Positions 1 through 29,563 of a DNA stretch of 31,692 bases are shown piece by piece (within the stretch, counting starts at the first letter, position 1; each line of letters starts with the position of its first letter). This stretch comes from Botryococcus braunii (lineage: Eukaryota; Chlorophyta; Trebouxiophyceae): the NCBI GenBank assembly GCA_002005505.1, contig KV908591.1:189062-220753 (forward strand), in the 5' to 3' direction. The position numbers and the translations under genes are program-made. Under the pieces are notes generated by a model. The model was given only the letters and a program-made list of their open reading frames with translations. It had not been told where the DNA came from and ran no database searches.

Positions 1-33
1 GATCCGTGTCCTGCGAGGGGGGTTGCTGAGAGG

Positions 34-424
<391 letters not shown>

Positions 425-486
425 GAAGAGGGGCTCCCCCACACACACACAAAACGCAAATACATACCACACAACAAACAACAGAC

Positions 487-734
487 CTGAAGGGTTTGAG
501 GCGGGTGGAGGCGGACAGGCGTGCAGAGACTGAGTCTGAGCCCAGGTCAGAGGGAAGGCGGCACAGGGCTTCCCAGACAGCTTCACAGGTGGCTTGCAGC
601 TCCCCGCTCATCCCTTCCCCTCCCAAAACACCTGAGACTAGCTTGACAAAGTGCTCATATTCCTCTCTTGCCGCCTTTGGCGCTGACGCCCAATCTCCCA
701 GCAGGGATAATGCCAATGTGGACTTGCTTGAAAT
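487..734 (-). CDS. ASCC3: ASCC3-like exon, second clearly coding exon
   Basis: The exon starts in phase 0 after GTGTTGCAG and ends in phase 2 at CAG|GTCTGT. It encodes a helical segment with WASAPKAAREEYEHFVKLV followed by an Ala/Glu/Leu-rich stretch (CEAVWEALCRLP), like the region of plant DExH14 just after its first 40 residues. The next exon must lie beyond the left edge. Confidence 0.72.
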
Positions 735-1628
735 CTGCAACACACACAAAAGGTGAAAGTTCTGAACCAAACACATCGGGGTTTTTAGAGAGTTGGCTGT
801 GAGTTGAGTTGGCTGTCACAGCGATCATATTGCATGTCTAGAATCTTCCAGCGAGGTACTTTACTTAATTTACCTTACCTTACCTTACTCTTAAGAGATC
901 TGATCCAGCAAACTACTATTAGAAGTAGTATGCCCAAAAAAAAAAAACAGTAAATAAAGGTAATAATAGTAAAAGAAAAACAAGAACAGGAAGACTTCAG
1001 CAATACTCTTGCAGAGGGCGCATGTAGCAGCTGTTTTGAGGTGACAATGATCGATATTTTACCAATCTAAAATTGTGCTTCTGCGTTCACGCCTCGATGA
1101 ATTTCTGCATGTACCAAGTTGTACAGCAGACTTCGACCCCATGGTCTGACCACGCTGCCCAATATTCATGGCTACAAAAACTTCAGAGCATCTTCTAGAA
1201 GAGCCTAGTAGTAATGTTCAGCATGCGTTAACGGACAATTAATGTAAGTAAGAGGCATTGTGGAAATTGCACAGGGTGTAGTCCCCCAAAAATGTGTGCA
1301 GGTAGGACATGGTTTGTTTGAACTCGGCAGATGCCCCTTGATTGCAAGCGGTGAGCATACACTGTCCTTCGGTTGGGCCTGTCTTTTTGTTTGCAAGTAT
1401 GTCTGCCGCTTAAGGTACTCAGCATTGACATCAACTGCCCCCCGATCTGTTGCAAAGGCCCTGAGCATGGTGGTAAGCCTCGGAATCTGCAACAGAATAA
1501 GTGTGGCTATGTCAGCCCCCATAAACAATGAAATAAACATTAATGTGCATTTGTCAAGCCGAACGCCATGAGTGGTGTGCACGGGAAGCCCAGACAGGGT
1601 TCATTGGCTAGACGGAATTGGCAGCCAT
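487..1628 (-). CDS. ASCC3: ASCC3-like (DExH14) RNA helicase, N-terminal exons, partial
   Basis: The gene runs leftwards and leaves the window before its helicase domains, so only the N-terminus is visible. Two exons are supported: 1486-1361 (42 codons, beginning IPRLTTMLRAF and containing DVNAEYLKRQTYLQT) and 734-487 (82 codons plus 2 nt, containing LGDWASAPKAAREEYEHF). These resemble, in order, the first ~90 residues of the plant ASCC3 orthologue, which starts with PRLTSSLRE, then an AYLRRK..LQT segment, then a W..A....R..Y..F helix. Splice signals are good: TTGCAG acceptors and AGT|GTATGC and CAG|GTCTGT donors. Known role of the family: a large Ski2-like helicase of the ASC-1 complex that splits collided ribosomes and assists alkylation repair. 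The start is unresolved: either a 5-codon exon at 1628-1614 (MAANS, weak donor TCC|GTCTAG) or an in-frame ATG at 1522. Identity rests on recall of the family, not on an alignment. Confidence 0.75.
735..1360 (-). other. Intron of the ASCC3-like gene
   Basis: This 626-nt intron is bounded by GT-AG. It is AT-richer than the exons and holds a short A-run near 937-948. No other gene or ordered repeat was seen in it. Confidence 0.6.
1361..1486 (-). CDS. ASCC3: ASCC3-like exon, first clearly coding exon
   Basis: The exon has 42 codons and both ends are phase 0. The acceptor follows a pyrimidine-rich stretch ending CTGTTGCAG, and the donor is AGT|GTATGC. Read-through of the donor continues open for some codons but loses similarity to the family at that point. 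Confidence 0.72.
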
Positions 1629-2487
1629 TAAAGTATCCTTCGCAACTAGAGAGTGATTTGGCCATTCTGAATCAGGGGTTTCTCCTTTATAGGACGGGGG
1701 GTCCATATTATAGGGGTCGGCAACCATTTTAATGTATCCAATCATGTTGTGGCCATGGCCGTTCGTTGTTTCAAAAGTTCCCTGTTCCAAAGGTGATGGC
1801 CAGACAGAGACATTGGTAATCAATAAGAATGACAAGGAAAATGAATGTAAGAAAATCGACTTTTCTTACTTGACTCTGCGTTTCCATTCCGGGGGATCTG
1901 TCGGACATGCCGGCGTCTTAACTACAAGGAGAGCCACAATCAGGTATGGAACCAAGCGATCCAGCTAAACATATCAATAAAACACCTCATCTGACCACGC
2001 ATTTGAAATCAGTGGTGCACATGCACAGAATTAACCAACTGGAGAACGTACAGGCTCTGGTCTGTCCTGCAGACTTTGCAGTACACGTCTTGAACGAAAT
2101 ACCAGCATGCAGGAAACGTGGTTCGCGATTAGGATAACACGAGGGAAAAGTGGTTAGGATATGCTTCACTTTTGTGTTTCAGAACTAGGGTGGGCGGTGG
2201 GGTAAATGGATTGGGAGCCATGTGCATTAAATCTTTTCCTATTCAAGGTTTTCTGTGTCACTCGGGGATCCACGCGGATATGGCCAAATGCGTTTCATGG
2301 GAACGATATGCAAGTCGTTACACTGCTTCCATAGGAATTCCACGTTGCTTTCAGGTGGGGGCGTCAATGGCCTCACTTGCGGTAGAGTGGCGCCGGCTGC
2401 ATATATTACCCCTACGTTGGGGAGGGGTGGGCATGTTGCCATGAGACGTGGGTACAAAGCTCGACAACAATGAACCCTCCCAGCAGC

Positions 2488-2489
<2 letters not shown>

Positions 2490-2554
<65 letters not shown>

Positions 2555-2556
2555 GT

Positions 2557-2624
<68 letters not shown>
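2490..2624. repeat. (GT)n microsatellite
   Basis: About 67 GT units, with single-base interruptions (GC, TATG) near 2550-2562. Unstable alternating purine-pyrimidine DNA. Confidence 0.97.
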
Positions 2625-2625
<1 letters not shown>

Positions 2626-2876
2626 GCCTGCGTGGCTAAGCGCATATTTGAATGCAAAATTTTGCTGTACGGCATGTGAAAAGCTGGGACTGTGCAGTTA
2701 GGGCTATCCCACTTGTTAGTGCATGCATGTTACTCTCTTCGGTGTTTAGTATCATATGTACACCGTACATCATACCGTAATGAGTGAGTGGCACGGTGAA
2801 GGTATATGCCTATTTCGGCGTGTGTGTGTGCGTGCGCGCATAGGTGTGTTTCTGTATTTGTGCAATGTGCGCGGGG

Positions 2877-2882
<6 letters not shown>

Positions 2883-2926
<44 letters not shown>

Positions 2927-2927
2927 G

Positions 2928-3008
<81 letters not shown>
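2883..3008. repeat. (GT)n microsatellite
   Basis: About 63 GT units with two GC interruptions near 2922 and 2934. It is preceded at 2817-2880 by a degenerate GT/GC stretch. Confidence 0.97.
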
Positions 3009-3009
<1 letters not shown>

Positions 3010-3207
3010 TGTTAGGGGGTTGAAGGTACGTTGGTTCGTCTACACATACCCATTCTTTAAGGGAAAGGGGGAGGGGAAAGCAGGAGGCCTCTTTGGGTGC
3101 TATCGGGGCCGGCGGTTGGCAGGCAGCAGTTGTCACTTGCTGGGTAAGATGAGATAGGCAGCGCCAGGTTGGGGCTGTTGAGAGCTCCATCGAAGTGCCA
3201 GATCAAC

Positions 3208-3235
3208 GTTGTTTAGGGGTTAACTCCTAAACAAC
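3208..3235. repeat. 10-bp inverted repeat
   Basis: The arms GTTGTTTAGG (3208-3217) and CCTAAACAAC (3226-3235) are perfectly complementary around an 8-nt spacer. It could be a hairpin or a palindromic binding site; function unknown. Confidence 0.6.
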
Positions 3236-3865
3236 TTCTACTTCAAGGGTGGTGGTGAAAGGTTGCGGACTTGTCTCTGCTCCTCTGACCTCCTGGATGT
3301 AATCCTCTTCCTACTGTCGGCTTGAACGGTTCTACGACATGTCCCTGGAAAGAGATTGCTGCCGGCACATATATGGGCACTGAAAATTTATAAGGGCACA
3401 TATAAGGGCAACGACTGAAAATTTTGATGGAATCCCCTTGAAGATCTGTGGAACATAAGGCTGAACCATCACGCTTTCCTTGTAGAACTAGCCCTTTGAA
3501 TTAGCTTGGGATTTCGTCACAAATTTTCTCTTTTCGAGTCGAAACAATTCCAATAGTGGCAAATTTCGTGCTGAAATGTGAACTCATTGGAGTTGCCACT
3601 CTGACAGTACTGACGAGTCTGCCAAGTTAATGAATGTTCAGCATTTATGAAAGTAGGAAGGGACGGTCTTTTGAGGTCCTGCATTTATAATTATTCTCCG
3701 GTGTCTCCACAGCCAGCTGATCACATAACGTGTCAAGGGTTGGTCAAGGTCAAGAGTTCACCGTGTGATGCACACATAGGTGTCAATGGTGTGTGTCAAG
3801 GGTTTTAGAAGCCCTTAAACCCCCGGGGTCTACCACCCCCCCCTTGTGTGTGTGTGTGTGGAGGG

Positions 3866-3992
3866 GGGCTTTTTTATATATAGATTTATGTACTATATTA
3901 CATAAATATTTATGTCATATATGTATGTAATTTATGTAATATATGTATTAATACATATATTTACATATATGTATTTATGTGCACTTATGCAC
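3866..3992. repeat. AT-rich ATGTATAT-type low-complexity block
   Basis: This is a run of overlapping TATATGTA, TTTATGTA and TAATATATG words with partial palindromes. It is distinctly AT-rich against the GT and G-rich surroundings. Confidence 0.7.
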
Positions 3993-4015
3993 GACAGTTA
4001 AAACACGTTTTCCCT

Positions 4016-4037
4016 TACATGTACAGCTGTACATGTA
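4016..4037. repeat. Perfect 22-bp palindrome
   Basis: TACATGTACAG is followed directly by its exact reverse complement, centred on CAGCTG. With no spacer it could extrude as a cruciform or bind a dimeric factor. It lies about 860 nt upstream of the LDL1 start codon. Confidence 0.75.
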
Positions 4038-4243
4038 TTGAGATTGAAGGGGATCAAATTTTTAAAATACTTTCTATACTAGTAAGTACTAAATCTCCAG
4101 TCAAAGTGCAGTAGGGGAATGGGAGCCTACTAGCATGTCAGACTGTAAAGCACCGCACCATACGTGGTGATTCATGAACAGCTCCAAGGCCCTTGGGGGC
4201 AGAAATTCTGAAGACCACGTGCACGTTGGCAATTGCAATATAT

Positions 4244-4253
4244 TATATAAAAG
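4244..4253 (+). promoter_or_regulatory. TATA-like box upstream of LDL1
   Basis: TATATAAAAG is the best TATA match before the LDL1 start, about 640 nt upstream. It would be a core promoter element only if the 5' UTR is long or spliced. A palindromic G-box core CACGTG also lies at 4871-4876, 20 nt before the start codon. Confidence 0.2.
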
Positions 4254-4440
4254 GGGCAAAATGCCGTGTCTAATGTGAAGCAAACAGGGCCGTGCTCTTC
4301 GTGCATTTAGAATAAGAGCTCTTCGTGCATTTGTTCGCAAAATGCTCATCTGTTTGGTAGCCACCGCGTATGTTGTCAGCGGCTGGTTAGGGGACAGGTT
4401 GTCCCGGACACCGCGGATGTAGGCGGAGACGGCTGTGGAT

Positions 4441-4483
4441 GGGACCTCCGAGTCCGATCCAGAGTCCGGCAGTCGGAGGTCCC
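4441..4483. repeat. 11-bp inverted repeat, hairpin
   Basis: The arms GGGACCTCCGA (4441-4451) and TCGGAGGTCCC (4473-4483) pair perfectly across a 21-nt loop. If the LDL1 transcript starts upstream, this hairpin sits in the 5' leader. Confidence 0.55.
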
Positions 4484-4895
4484 GATTGCCGCCATCGGCC
4501 CTGGGATGATTCTTAACCTACCCTGGGTATGCTCTTTACACGTCCCGGTAACACACCGCTCCGATACTCTACTCGGCGGGCAAGTCACGGCAATGTTAGG
4601 CGCAGGCAACACCTGCCACTGAGAATGGGCAATCATACTGCTCAATAGGCTTTCAGATATGTGAATGAAAACCTTTATGTCGATGCTGCAACGCAAGTTT
4701 TGGGAGTTTGTTCTCAGGAACTAACCCAACTGTTGTCGCTGAGAATGGTTTGAATAATATCCTTTGGGGGACAGCCCTGATCCTCCTTGATTCATTGTAT
4801 TGGAAAGTTTCGTTATCCCGCCCCTGTCCTGGGGCCGGTGGCAGTGACCTGAGCACTTAGGCACACAGAGCACGTGTAACTGGTGCAGGGAGCGC

Positions 4896-23152
<18,257 letters not shown>

Positions 23153-23249
23153 TAACAGCAGTTCTGTGAGTGGCTTCTTTGCCCACTGTGGGACCTCATG
23201 ATAGTAACTGGGAGGGAGTGACTGAAGACATGTGCGCATCCGTGCATGC

Positions 23250-23253
<4 letters not shown>

Positions 23254-23309
<56 letters not shown>

Positions 23310-23314
23310 TGTGA

Positions 23315-23396
<82 letters not shown>
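23254..23396. repeat. Compound (GT)n-(GA)n downstream of LDL1 stop
   Basis: About 27 GT units, a short GAGTGTGAGAGAGT junction, then about 35 GA units. It lies about 100 nt after the stop, so it may be in the 3' UTR. Confidence 0.97.
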
Positions 23397-23399
<3 letters not shown>

Positions 23400-24985
23400 T
23401 GTGCGAGCGCGTGAGAGAGAGAGAGAGAAAGGGGAGGACAGGGGGGTTCTATAACATCGTATGATACTAATGGTCTCCCAGAGTGCGCCTGGAGTCCTTG
23501 CTTGGCTCAGGGGCTGAATTTTTTTAATTACTTGCCTGGATCCGTTGATCACGGTCCTATTGCTGGTGGTGAGGTTGAGGTGAATGGTGCCAGTCTATCG
23601 TCCCCAGATGCCCTTTTCGCTCTGCCCGCCAGGCCGAGCCTGGTTGGGATATCACGTCAGCTGAAAGCTCAGACGTGCAGCTGAAGTAGCCAATGTCGGT
23701 ACATGGAGCGAGGGACAATCTGGGTGTAGAACCTCATGAGGTTTCTGTGTCTGTCTATCCCACTGAAAAAATGAGGAAGGGGCTGTGGACCACAAGTATG
23801 CATGGCTGCTGATCAAACACGTTTCATTATGGTACCATTGGGCGTTGCTGGTCCCCTTGGTGGTATAATGGTATACTATTGAGATCATTTGGGGGTGTAA
23901 TGGTCTACTGTTGAGACCCTGGGGGAGAGACGAGCAAGGCAGGCCGTATATGTAAACTCTCCCTTGAGCATCACGACTGCTCAGCCCCGATTAGCCACTG
24001 GCAGTCGGTGGACTAGTCTAACGCACGTTTGCTCAACTATCAAGTTCAAAACCGCGTCTCTCTGATCACTCTGAAGCATTGCATCACATGAAAGACGTCT
24101 GCCAAAAACAGCTGTCAATGCGGTACTGCACCAAGGCAGGGCGAGTAACCATGAAGCAGATACCTTCCAAAACGTCCACCATTTAACTGCATCGAACGAC
24201 TGTGATGGATACCTCCACACACTGAACACACCGGTGATGGGCACTTCCACACACTGACCATGCTAAATGTGAAGCTTTTGAGGCATGGCCTGCCCAGTGC
24301 CATAGTGGTAGAGGCTTGATGGCCTGCTGATTAGGCTGTGGCAAACGCATCCACTTGCACGTGCCACGATTGAATGGGATGCTTGCATGAACTACTCCCT
24401 GAATTAGTCAAATATCTTTCAGAAAGTGAATATCTTAACTCTCTACTGTTGAAGACCGGCATGCAATGTGGCACTACAGCGCTGCATTACCAGCACCTTC
24501 GTGAGGTTCCCGCTCTCGGACGAGGAACACCAACTCGCAGCAACACAGCCTTAAGAGCTTTTCCACACTGTGATGGAAAGATTAAATTAAGCCTAAAACC
24601 CAAGAAACCTCGCGTCCCCTCTCCCTCCGCATTGCCCCTCCGCAAAATCGCTTGACAACCCAGCAGGGCGGGCATGGACCCTTCTGTTTCAATCCCACTC
24701 CGGCCCCGAGGGGGGGAGGGAGAGAGATAATGCCACAGCTGAAAATCAACAGATTGATCCACAGCTTTCCACATGAAGCCTTGCTTTAGCTGGGTTAGTG
24801 CTTAGCATGAGCAATGCTTTGCTCAGAACGTCCTTGTACTGGTAGCATGTATATGGCATACATCTGTACCGCACACCAGCGGTACATGGTTTAATAGCAA
24901 GCCAGCCAGGAGAAGGTGTCATTTAACAACGGGGCACCTACCGCTTTTGATAAGAAAGAACAGATTGAACGGAATCATACGGATG

Positions 24986-25204
24986 GAGCAGGTAGCCGTA
25001 CTGGGGGGCCACCTTGTTGTCATCGTCATCATTATCATCATCATCATTACCGATCGAAAAAGAAACCTCACATTGCTTAAGTAGGTGGCCATATTGGGGG
25101 GCCACCTTGTTGTTGTCGTCGTCATCAGCATCATCACTGATCGAAAGAAATCACATAGCTGGAGTAGGTGGCCGTACTTGAGGGCCATCTTGTTGTCGTC
25201 GTCG

Positions 25205-25242
<38 letters not shown>

Positions 25243-25252
25243 TTTTTCTTCT
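24986..25252. repeat. ~85-95-bp tandem array, three copies, each ending in ATC/GTC triplets
   Basis: Each copy has G(C/T)AGGT(A/G)GCC(G/A)TA, GGGCCA(C/T)CTTGTTGT, then a run of GTC and ATC triplets, then (in two copies) GATCGAAA. The third copy's ATC run is the longest (to about 25240). On the minus strand the triplets read as poly-Asp, but no gene context supports coding. Confidence 0.85.
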
Positions 25253-25469
25253 TCAGTCATGATGATCCGATGCATGAGTCAGCCAAGGGGCTGTCTAATG
25301 TCCATGATGAAACTCCAACGACGACATAAAGCAACACGGCTCGTCCTAATGAAATTATACGCTGTACAAGGCACGCGTCAATGTGACAAGATATCAGCAC
25401 TGCCTTTGCATGTGTACCACTCCTGATCCACGCCTCAACCGTGCTTGTTGCAGGCACAAGGGGATCGGC

Positions 25470-25555
25470 CAACAGGGAAGGGTCCCAAGTCAGTACTCTC
25501 CACCCGTCACTTCAACAGGGAAGGGTCCCAAGTCAGTAGTATCCGCCCTTCACTT
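25470..25555. repeat. 43-bp tandem duplication at the SPCS3 3' end
   Basis: Two copies of 43 bp (25470-25512 and 25513-25555) begin CAACAGGGAAGGGTCCCAAG. The SPCS3 stop codon (25533-25535) lies in the upstream-in-gene copy. Confidence 0.9.
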
Positions 25556-25690
25556 CTCGGCTGGCTCGGATGTACTCGCTCGGAAAGTGGTAGCCGGTGA
25601 ACACATCTCGCCCCGTGTGCAGGGCTCCCACTATGGGGATGGACTCCCAGGCAAATGTCACGTTGAATTCGCTTTTAACGAGGCTGAACC
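25533..25690 (-). CDS. SPCS3: SPCS3 exon 4: lumenal beta region and stop
   Basis: Residues 129-180. It opens GFSLVKSEFNVTFAWESIP, equivalent to G.NLRGK.FNLTLHWHVMP, and ends after GYHFPSEYIRAS with about ten extra residues. The acceptor is GGATTCAG. Confidence 0.92.
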
Positions 25691-27131
25691 CTGAATCCCC
25701 CAGGCAACACCAAGCAGGAGTTCACGCACCATGGGCTCCAAGACTGAAAGGCTCACTTGCTGTTGAGGCCCCCAGGATGCCAATATGGGCCAACAGAGGT
25801 CAAAGGAGAGGCGTGCGGGTTGGGGTGGGGGTCGCATCATAAACAAAGGGAAGGGTGTGCTTGTCACCAACGCATGCTGCATGATAGCATGTGCTCTATG
25901 CAGAGCATGAGCCCAGAAGAAGCACCAGAGCAGCAGGGTTTCAGGACGGTAAATAACCCCCATTGAAGGGGGGGGGGGGGGGGAGGGGATTCTCTAAAAG
26001 ACCATGGCACCCCAGCTTCCGTAGGGAAGCTGCACTTGATCCCGCATTATCACTGGCCTAACCCCAACCCAACCCCCCAGAGGGGTTTTCCCCCAAGGGT
26101 CTACAAGGCCAAGTGGCTCCAATCGCTCCAACCCAAGAACACAAGTGGCTCTAACCCAAGAACGCACGTGGCTGAAACCCAAGAAAGAAAGTGAACACTG
26201 AACTTCTTCGGGGTTCCGATGGGGTGGCTGGCCACTGACCTTGATCAGTAAGCGTGTAGGGGTACATGACGCGTTCATCCATGGAGGGGATGTTTGCATC
26301 CTCGATCCGTTGAATTATGCGATTCCATATGACCACCTGGTTGAGGTGATTCTTAACTGTCTTGAACTCCACCACAAGGTAGGCAAACACCTGTCCCCCG
26401 GAAGTTTGGGCATGCTTAGGATTGGAGGTTTACATCGACCTTCAAAGAATGCTGAATTCCTCCCAAAAAGCCACTCTTTATACAGTGACTACATGTTGGC
26501 CATTGAGCATCCCTGCGTATGGCCAAACCCTCCTGCAGACCCCTCTTCCTTAGGTCTTCCTTTGCACCAAGGTCACCCACTGATACTGTCTGTCATAGTC
26601 ATTCCCAAACCCCCTCTCTGGGAGGAATCTGCCAGCCTGCCTCGTACAATGCCTGCGGGGTTTGGGTGATCTTTAGTAGTTAGTGCAACCCACCTGCTTT
26701 GTGTTCCAAGTAAACAATGGCCGCAGGTCTGCAGCTGCCTTTACACGGATGTAGGCACGGTCATGCCCATACTCTCTCTGCAGTTTCCCAGCAATCCCGT
26801 CAGACAGCGGTTCTTGAGAGCTGGAGATGAGAAGGGATTCCCCTCTCCCTGGCTCTTTGGTCTAAACCCCACACTGAAATGCTGATGTGCACCACAAAGA
26901 CACAAATCTGGAGAAGAAGGCAGTTCAGAAGGTTGATGTGCTTGGAGGCAGCAATTGCTTGCTTTCAGTCATGGGCCAAACCTCTAGACCTTCAATGGTT
27001 ACGTTGTAAATCTTCACTACTGGAGGCTTCTGATGAATCAAGTCAGTCAGGCTGGCTAGGATGCACATAACACCCAACGTCGTGCTGGCCACTGTGAAAA
27101 GAGCATTGCTTCTGTACAGCCAGGTATGCAT
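25533..27131 (-). CDS. SPCS3: Signal peptidase complex subunit 3 (SPC22/23 family)
   Basis: Single-pass ER membrane subunit needed for signal peptidase activity; it packs beside the catalytic subunit on the lumenal side. Four exons on the minus strand: 27131-26982, 26777-26694, 26390-26240, 25690-25533. They total 543 nt, 180 residues plus TGA, the usual family length. The start MHTWLYRSNALFTV matches plant MHSFGYRANALLTF. The membrane segment spans about residues 9-29. Next come FTWNTKQVFAYLVVEF and KTVKNHLNQVVIWNRII (the conserved NxLNQV.LW.. motif), then LTDQG and FNVTFAWESIP. The N-glycosylation sequon at N138 corresponds to the family's NLT/NVT site; a second is at N43. Phases 0, 0, 1 all match, with GT-AG at every junction. 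It is convergent with LDL1. The last ~12 residues (ASREVKGGYY) are not family-like and fall in a 43-bp duplication. Confidence 0.94.
26240..26390 (-). CDS. SPCS3: SPCS3 exon 3
   Basis: Residues 79-128 plus one base. It carries the most conserved family stretch, EFKTVKNHLNQVVIWNRII, and ends MYPYTLTDQ. The donor is CAAG|GTCAGT. Confidence 0.96.
26694..26777 (-). CDS. SPCS3: SPCS3 exon 2
   Basis: Residues 51-78. It ends ADLRPLFTWNTKQ, matching ADLQSLFTWNTKQ of plants. The acceptor is AAACTGCAG and the donor CAG|GTGGGT. It is only 84 nt. Confidence 0.93.
26982..27131 (-). CDS. SPCS3: SPCS3 exon 1: start and membrane anchor
   Basis: Residues 1-50. The ATG is at 27131-27129 and the donor GAG|GTTTGG, phase 0. 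It holds the N-terminal cytosolic tip and the transmembrane helix. Confidence 0.93.
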
Positions 27132-27925
27132 TGCTCCACCTTCCAGCAGAACTCACGTGCCTTTAAGTGTCACTGCTCAATCAGCAAGATGTCAGTACGA
27201 CACGAAGGGCTATTGAAGGGCCTTGCTTCCTTCTGTACGGACGCCAGACCAATGGCCCAAAAACTACGGGTTGATTTGCTGCCAAAAACATGTGATGGGA
27301 TACATGATCAGTAGTTATATCAAGATTGGTTAGCACCTTATAATTACCCTAAGTATGTCTCTGCCAAATGACTGACTGGGTACTTATCAAGATCGTAAGA
27401 GAAGGGGTCACCGATGTACAAGTCCCGCCCCTTATTGATAAAATTACAATAGACACAAATAATGCTAACAAGAACGCAACATTGCCAGCCCGGCATTGGA
27501 TTCAAAACATGGCCGCGTCCCCAAGATCAAATTGCAGGGGCTGCACGGCAGTTTGAACATCTTTCGACACAAGCCATAGATTTCGCACTCCCCTACAAGT
27601 AAATTTAGAATAGTGCAACGCCTAAACAATGCTTCTCTGAATTGCTGTGCCAACTCTGCCTGCTAACCAGGCGGCGAAAGGTCGGCTCTTGTCGCGAGTT
27701 TGCGACGGAAATTGGCGGAAATCGGATGTCTGGGAAGCAAGAGGGGCAACCGCACCGGCTGAACCCGCACCGACGGAGGGGCGCGCCTGCGAGTTTGGTG
27801 TAGGTGCGCAGAAAACACGTGCTGTGCCCGCGGGGAACGACCACCAACAGCACAGGAGTAGCACAAAGGCGCAAGGAATATAAGCACCGAAATGTCGACA
27901 GGTATGCATGCACACACAAGTACCG

Positions 27926-28272
<347 letters not shown>

Positions 28273-28348
28273 TCCCCCCTCCCCCCCCCCTCCCCCGGGC
28301 GAGCCAAACGGTGATAGTCTGAAGAATGCGCATATCAATGTTAACCAT

Positions 28349-28535
28349 TGGGGCTGAGAACAGAACGTGCAGATACATGACATTATAAGGGGCTATGAGA
28401 ACGGAACGTGCAGGTCCATGGCATCAAATAGGGATGAGAAAGCGGGATGTGCAAATGTATGCCCTCTAAACGGGGCTGAGGGAACGGTACGTGCAGAATC
28501 ATGAAATCAGATCTATATGGGGCTGAGAGAGAACA
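28349..28535. repeat. Degenerate ~40-45-bp tandem repeat
   Basis: Four full units and a partial, each of the form GGGGCTGAGAACGGAACGTGCAG..CATG.CATC. The units diverge by substitutions and small indels. Confidence 0.75.
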
Positions 28536-29141
28536 GGTTCAATGACGGTGGAAAACCAAGACCCACATGCGGATTACACAAACTGAACTTGTGACCCGCT
28601 GGGGCAGTCCATCAGCCCACGGGTGAGGCACAACCAACACCTTCAGCTGCACCCGACCACGTCTGCAGTGGTCAAATGCACGCGTGACGGTTAAATAACT
28701 AGGCAGCTCCTCAATCTCCTTGAACGCGGGAAGTAGTTAGCTACAAGCAAAAACTCGGGCTATAGAATCACGGTGACATGGCACTCTAGCTAAGAGCCTC
28801 CAATGGGAGACGCGGCAGTCCCTTGCCAAACTACAAGGTGAGCCATATACCTAATGTGTACCAAAAACAAAACGTTGTTTTGAACAGTATTATAAGTACG
28901 ACCTTTCCATGGAAGGCTGGACACAGTCCCTTAAAATGTATAGCTACGACCTTTCCAAGAGCCTTTACAGCTGCGACCTTCCAGATTCTGATTTGTACCT
29001 ACATAGCTCCAACTTTTCAATACAGACAACACAGATAGATATTCTTCGCCACTTCTGAGGTACAACAGCATCTTTCACACGTTGAGTACCACAAGTACTT
29101 GGAAAATCATATCAGCAATGGCGCTGATGTTGACATTGGGG

Positions 29142-29351
29142 TAATTCTAGTGACTTTTGGGGGAAGGGGCGCTTCACTCATCTATGTATCCCAGCAGAAA
29201 AGTGAAAATTAGGACTTGCAAGAAGACTCAATTAAGTCTTCTTGAACTAACTCTAACTAATTCTAGTGACTTTTGGGGGGAAGGGGCGCTTCACTCATCT
29301 ATGTATCCCGGCAGAAAAGTGAAAATTAGGACTTGCAAGAAGACTCAATCA
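29142..29351. repeat. ~116-bp tandem duplication
   Basis: Copies start at TAATTCTAGTGAC (29142 and 29258) and share CTTTTGGGGG(G)AAGGGGCGCTTC through AAGAAGACTCAAT with very few changes. In the first copy AAGAAGACT and AGTCTTCTT form a 9-bp stem with a 6-nt loop; the second copy stops before its partner arm. Confidence 0.92.
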
Positions 29352-29563
29352 AGCATCTAATATTGCTATGCACCAAAGGGCAATAGCCCATATGACGCAG
29401 TCAGTCACCATGTTAGCTGCTTCCATGTGTCTGTACTCCTTGTCCGTACTTCGACTCACGCTCCCATTCATACGCAATGCTTCTTGACAGTTCCAAATCA
29501 TGCTCCCGCAGCTGCACATTAGTGCCACACTCACTACTTCCAGCACGTTCAGCGCTGCTACAC

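Larger units (their letters stand above)
1629..4895. other. Gap between divergent ASCC3-like and LDL1 genes
   Basis: No coding exon is recognisable here on either strand. It holds two GT tracts, an AT-rich block, several inverted repeats and a TATA-like motif, listed separately. As the space between two divergently transcribed genes, it probably contains both promoters and untranslated exons. Exact transcription starts cannot be seen. Confidence 0.6.
23153..25532. other. Gap between convergent LDL1 and SPCS3 genes
   Basis: It holds both 3' ends. Apart from the GT/GA repeat and the ATC-rich array listed separately, no coding exon or RNA gene could be supported. No clear AATAAA-type signal follows the LDL1 stop. 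Confidence 0.5.

Noticed and set aside
23850..23925. tRNA-like TGGTATAATGGTATA stretch
   Set aside because: It repeats twice with a D-arm look, but no acceptor stem or T-arm can be paired.
24297..24385. Possible tRNA or tRNA-derived SINE (TAGTGGTAGAGG, ACGATTGAAT)
   Set aside because: The A-box likeness is weak, no GGTTCGA-type B box follows, and no cloverleaf or A-tail is visible.
26241..26669. 142-codon plus-strand open frame
   Set aside because: It is antisense to SPCS3 exon 3, which has clear family motifs on the minus strand.
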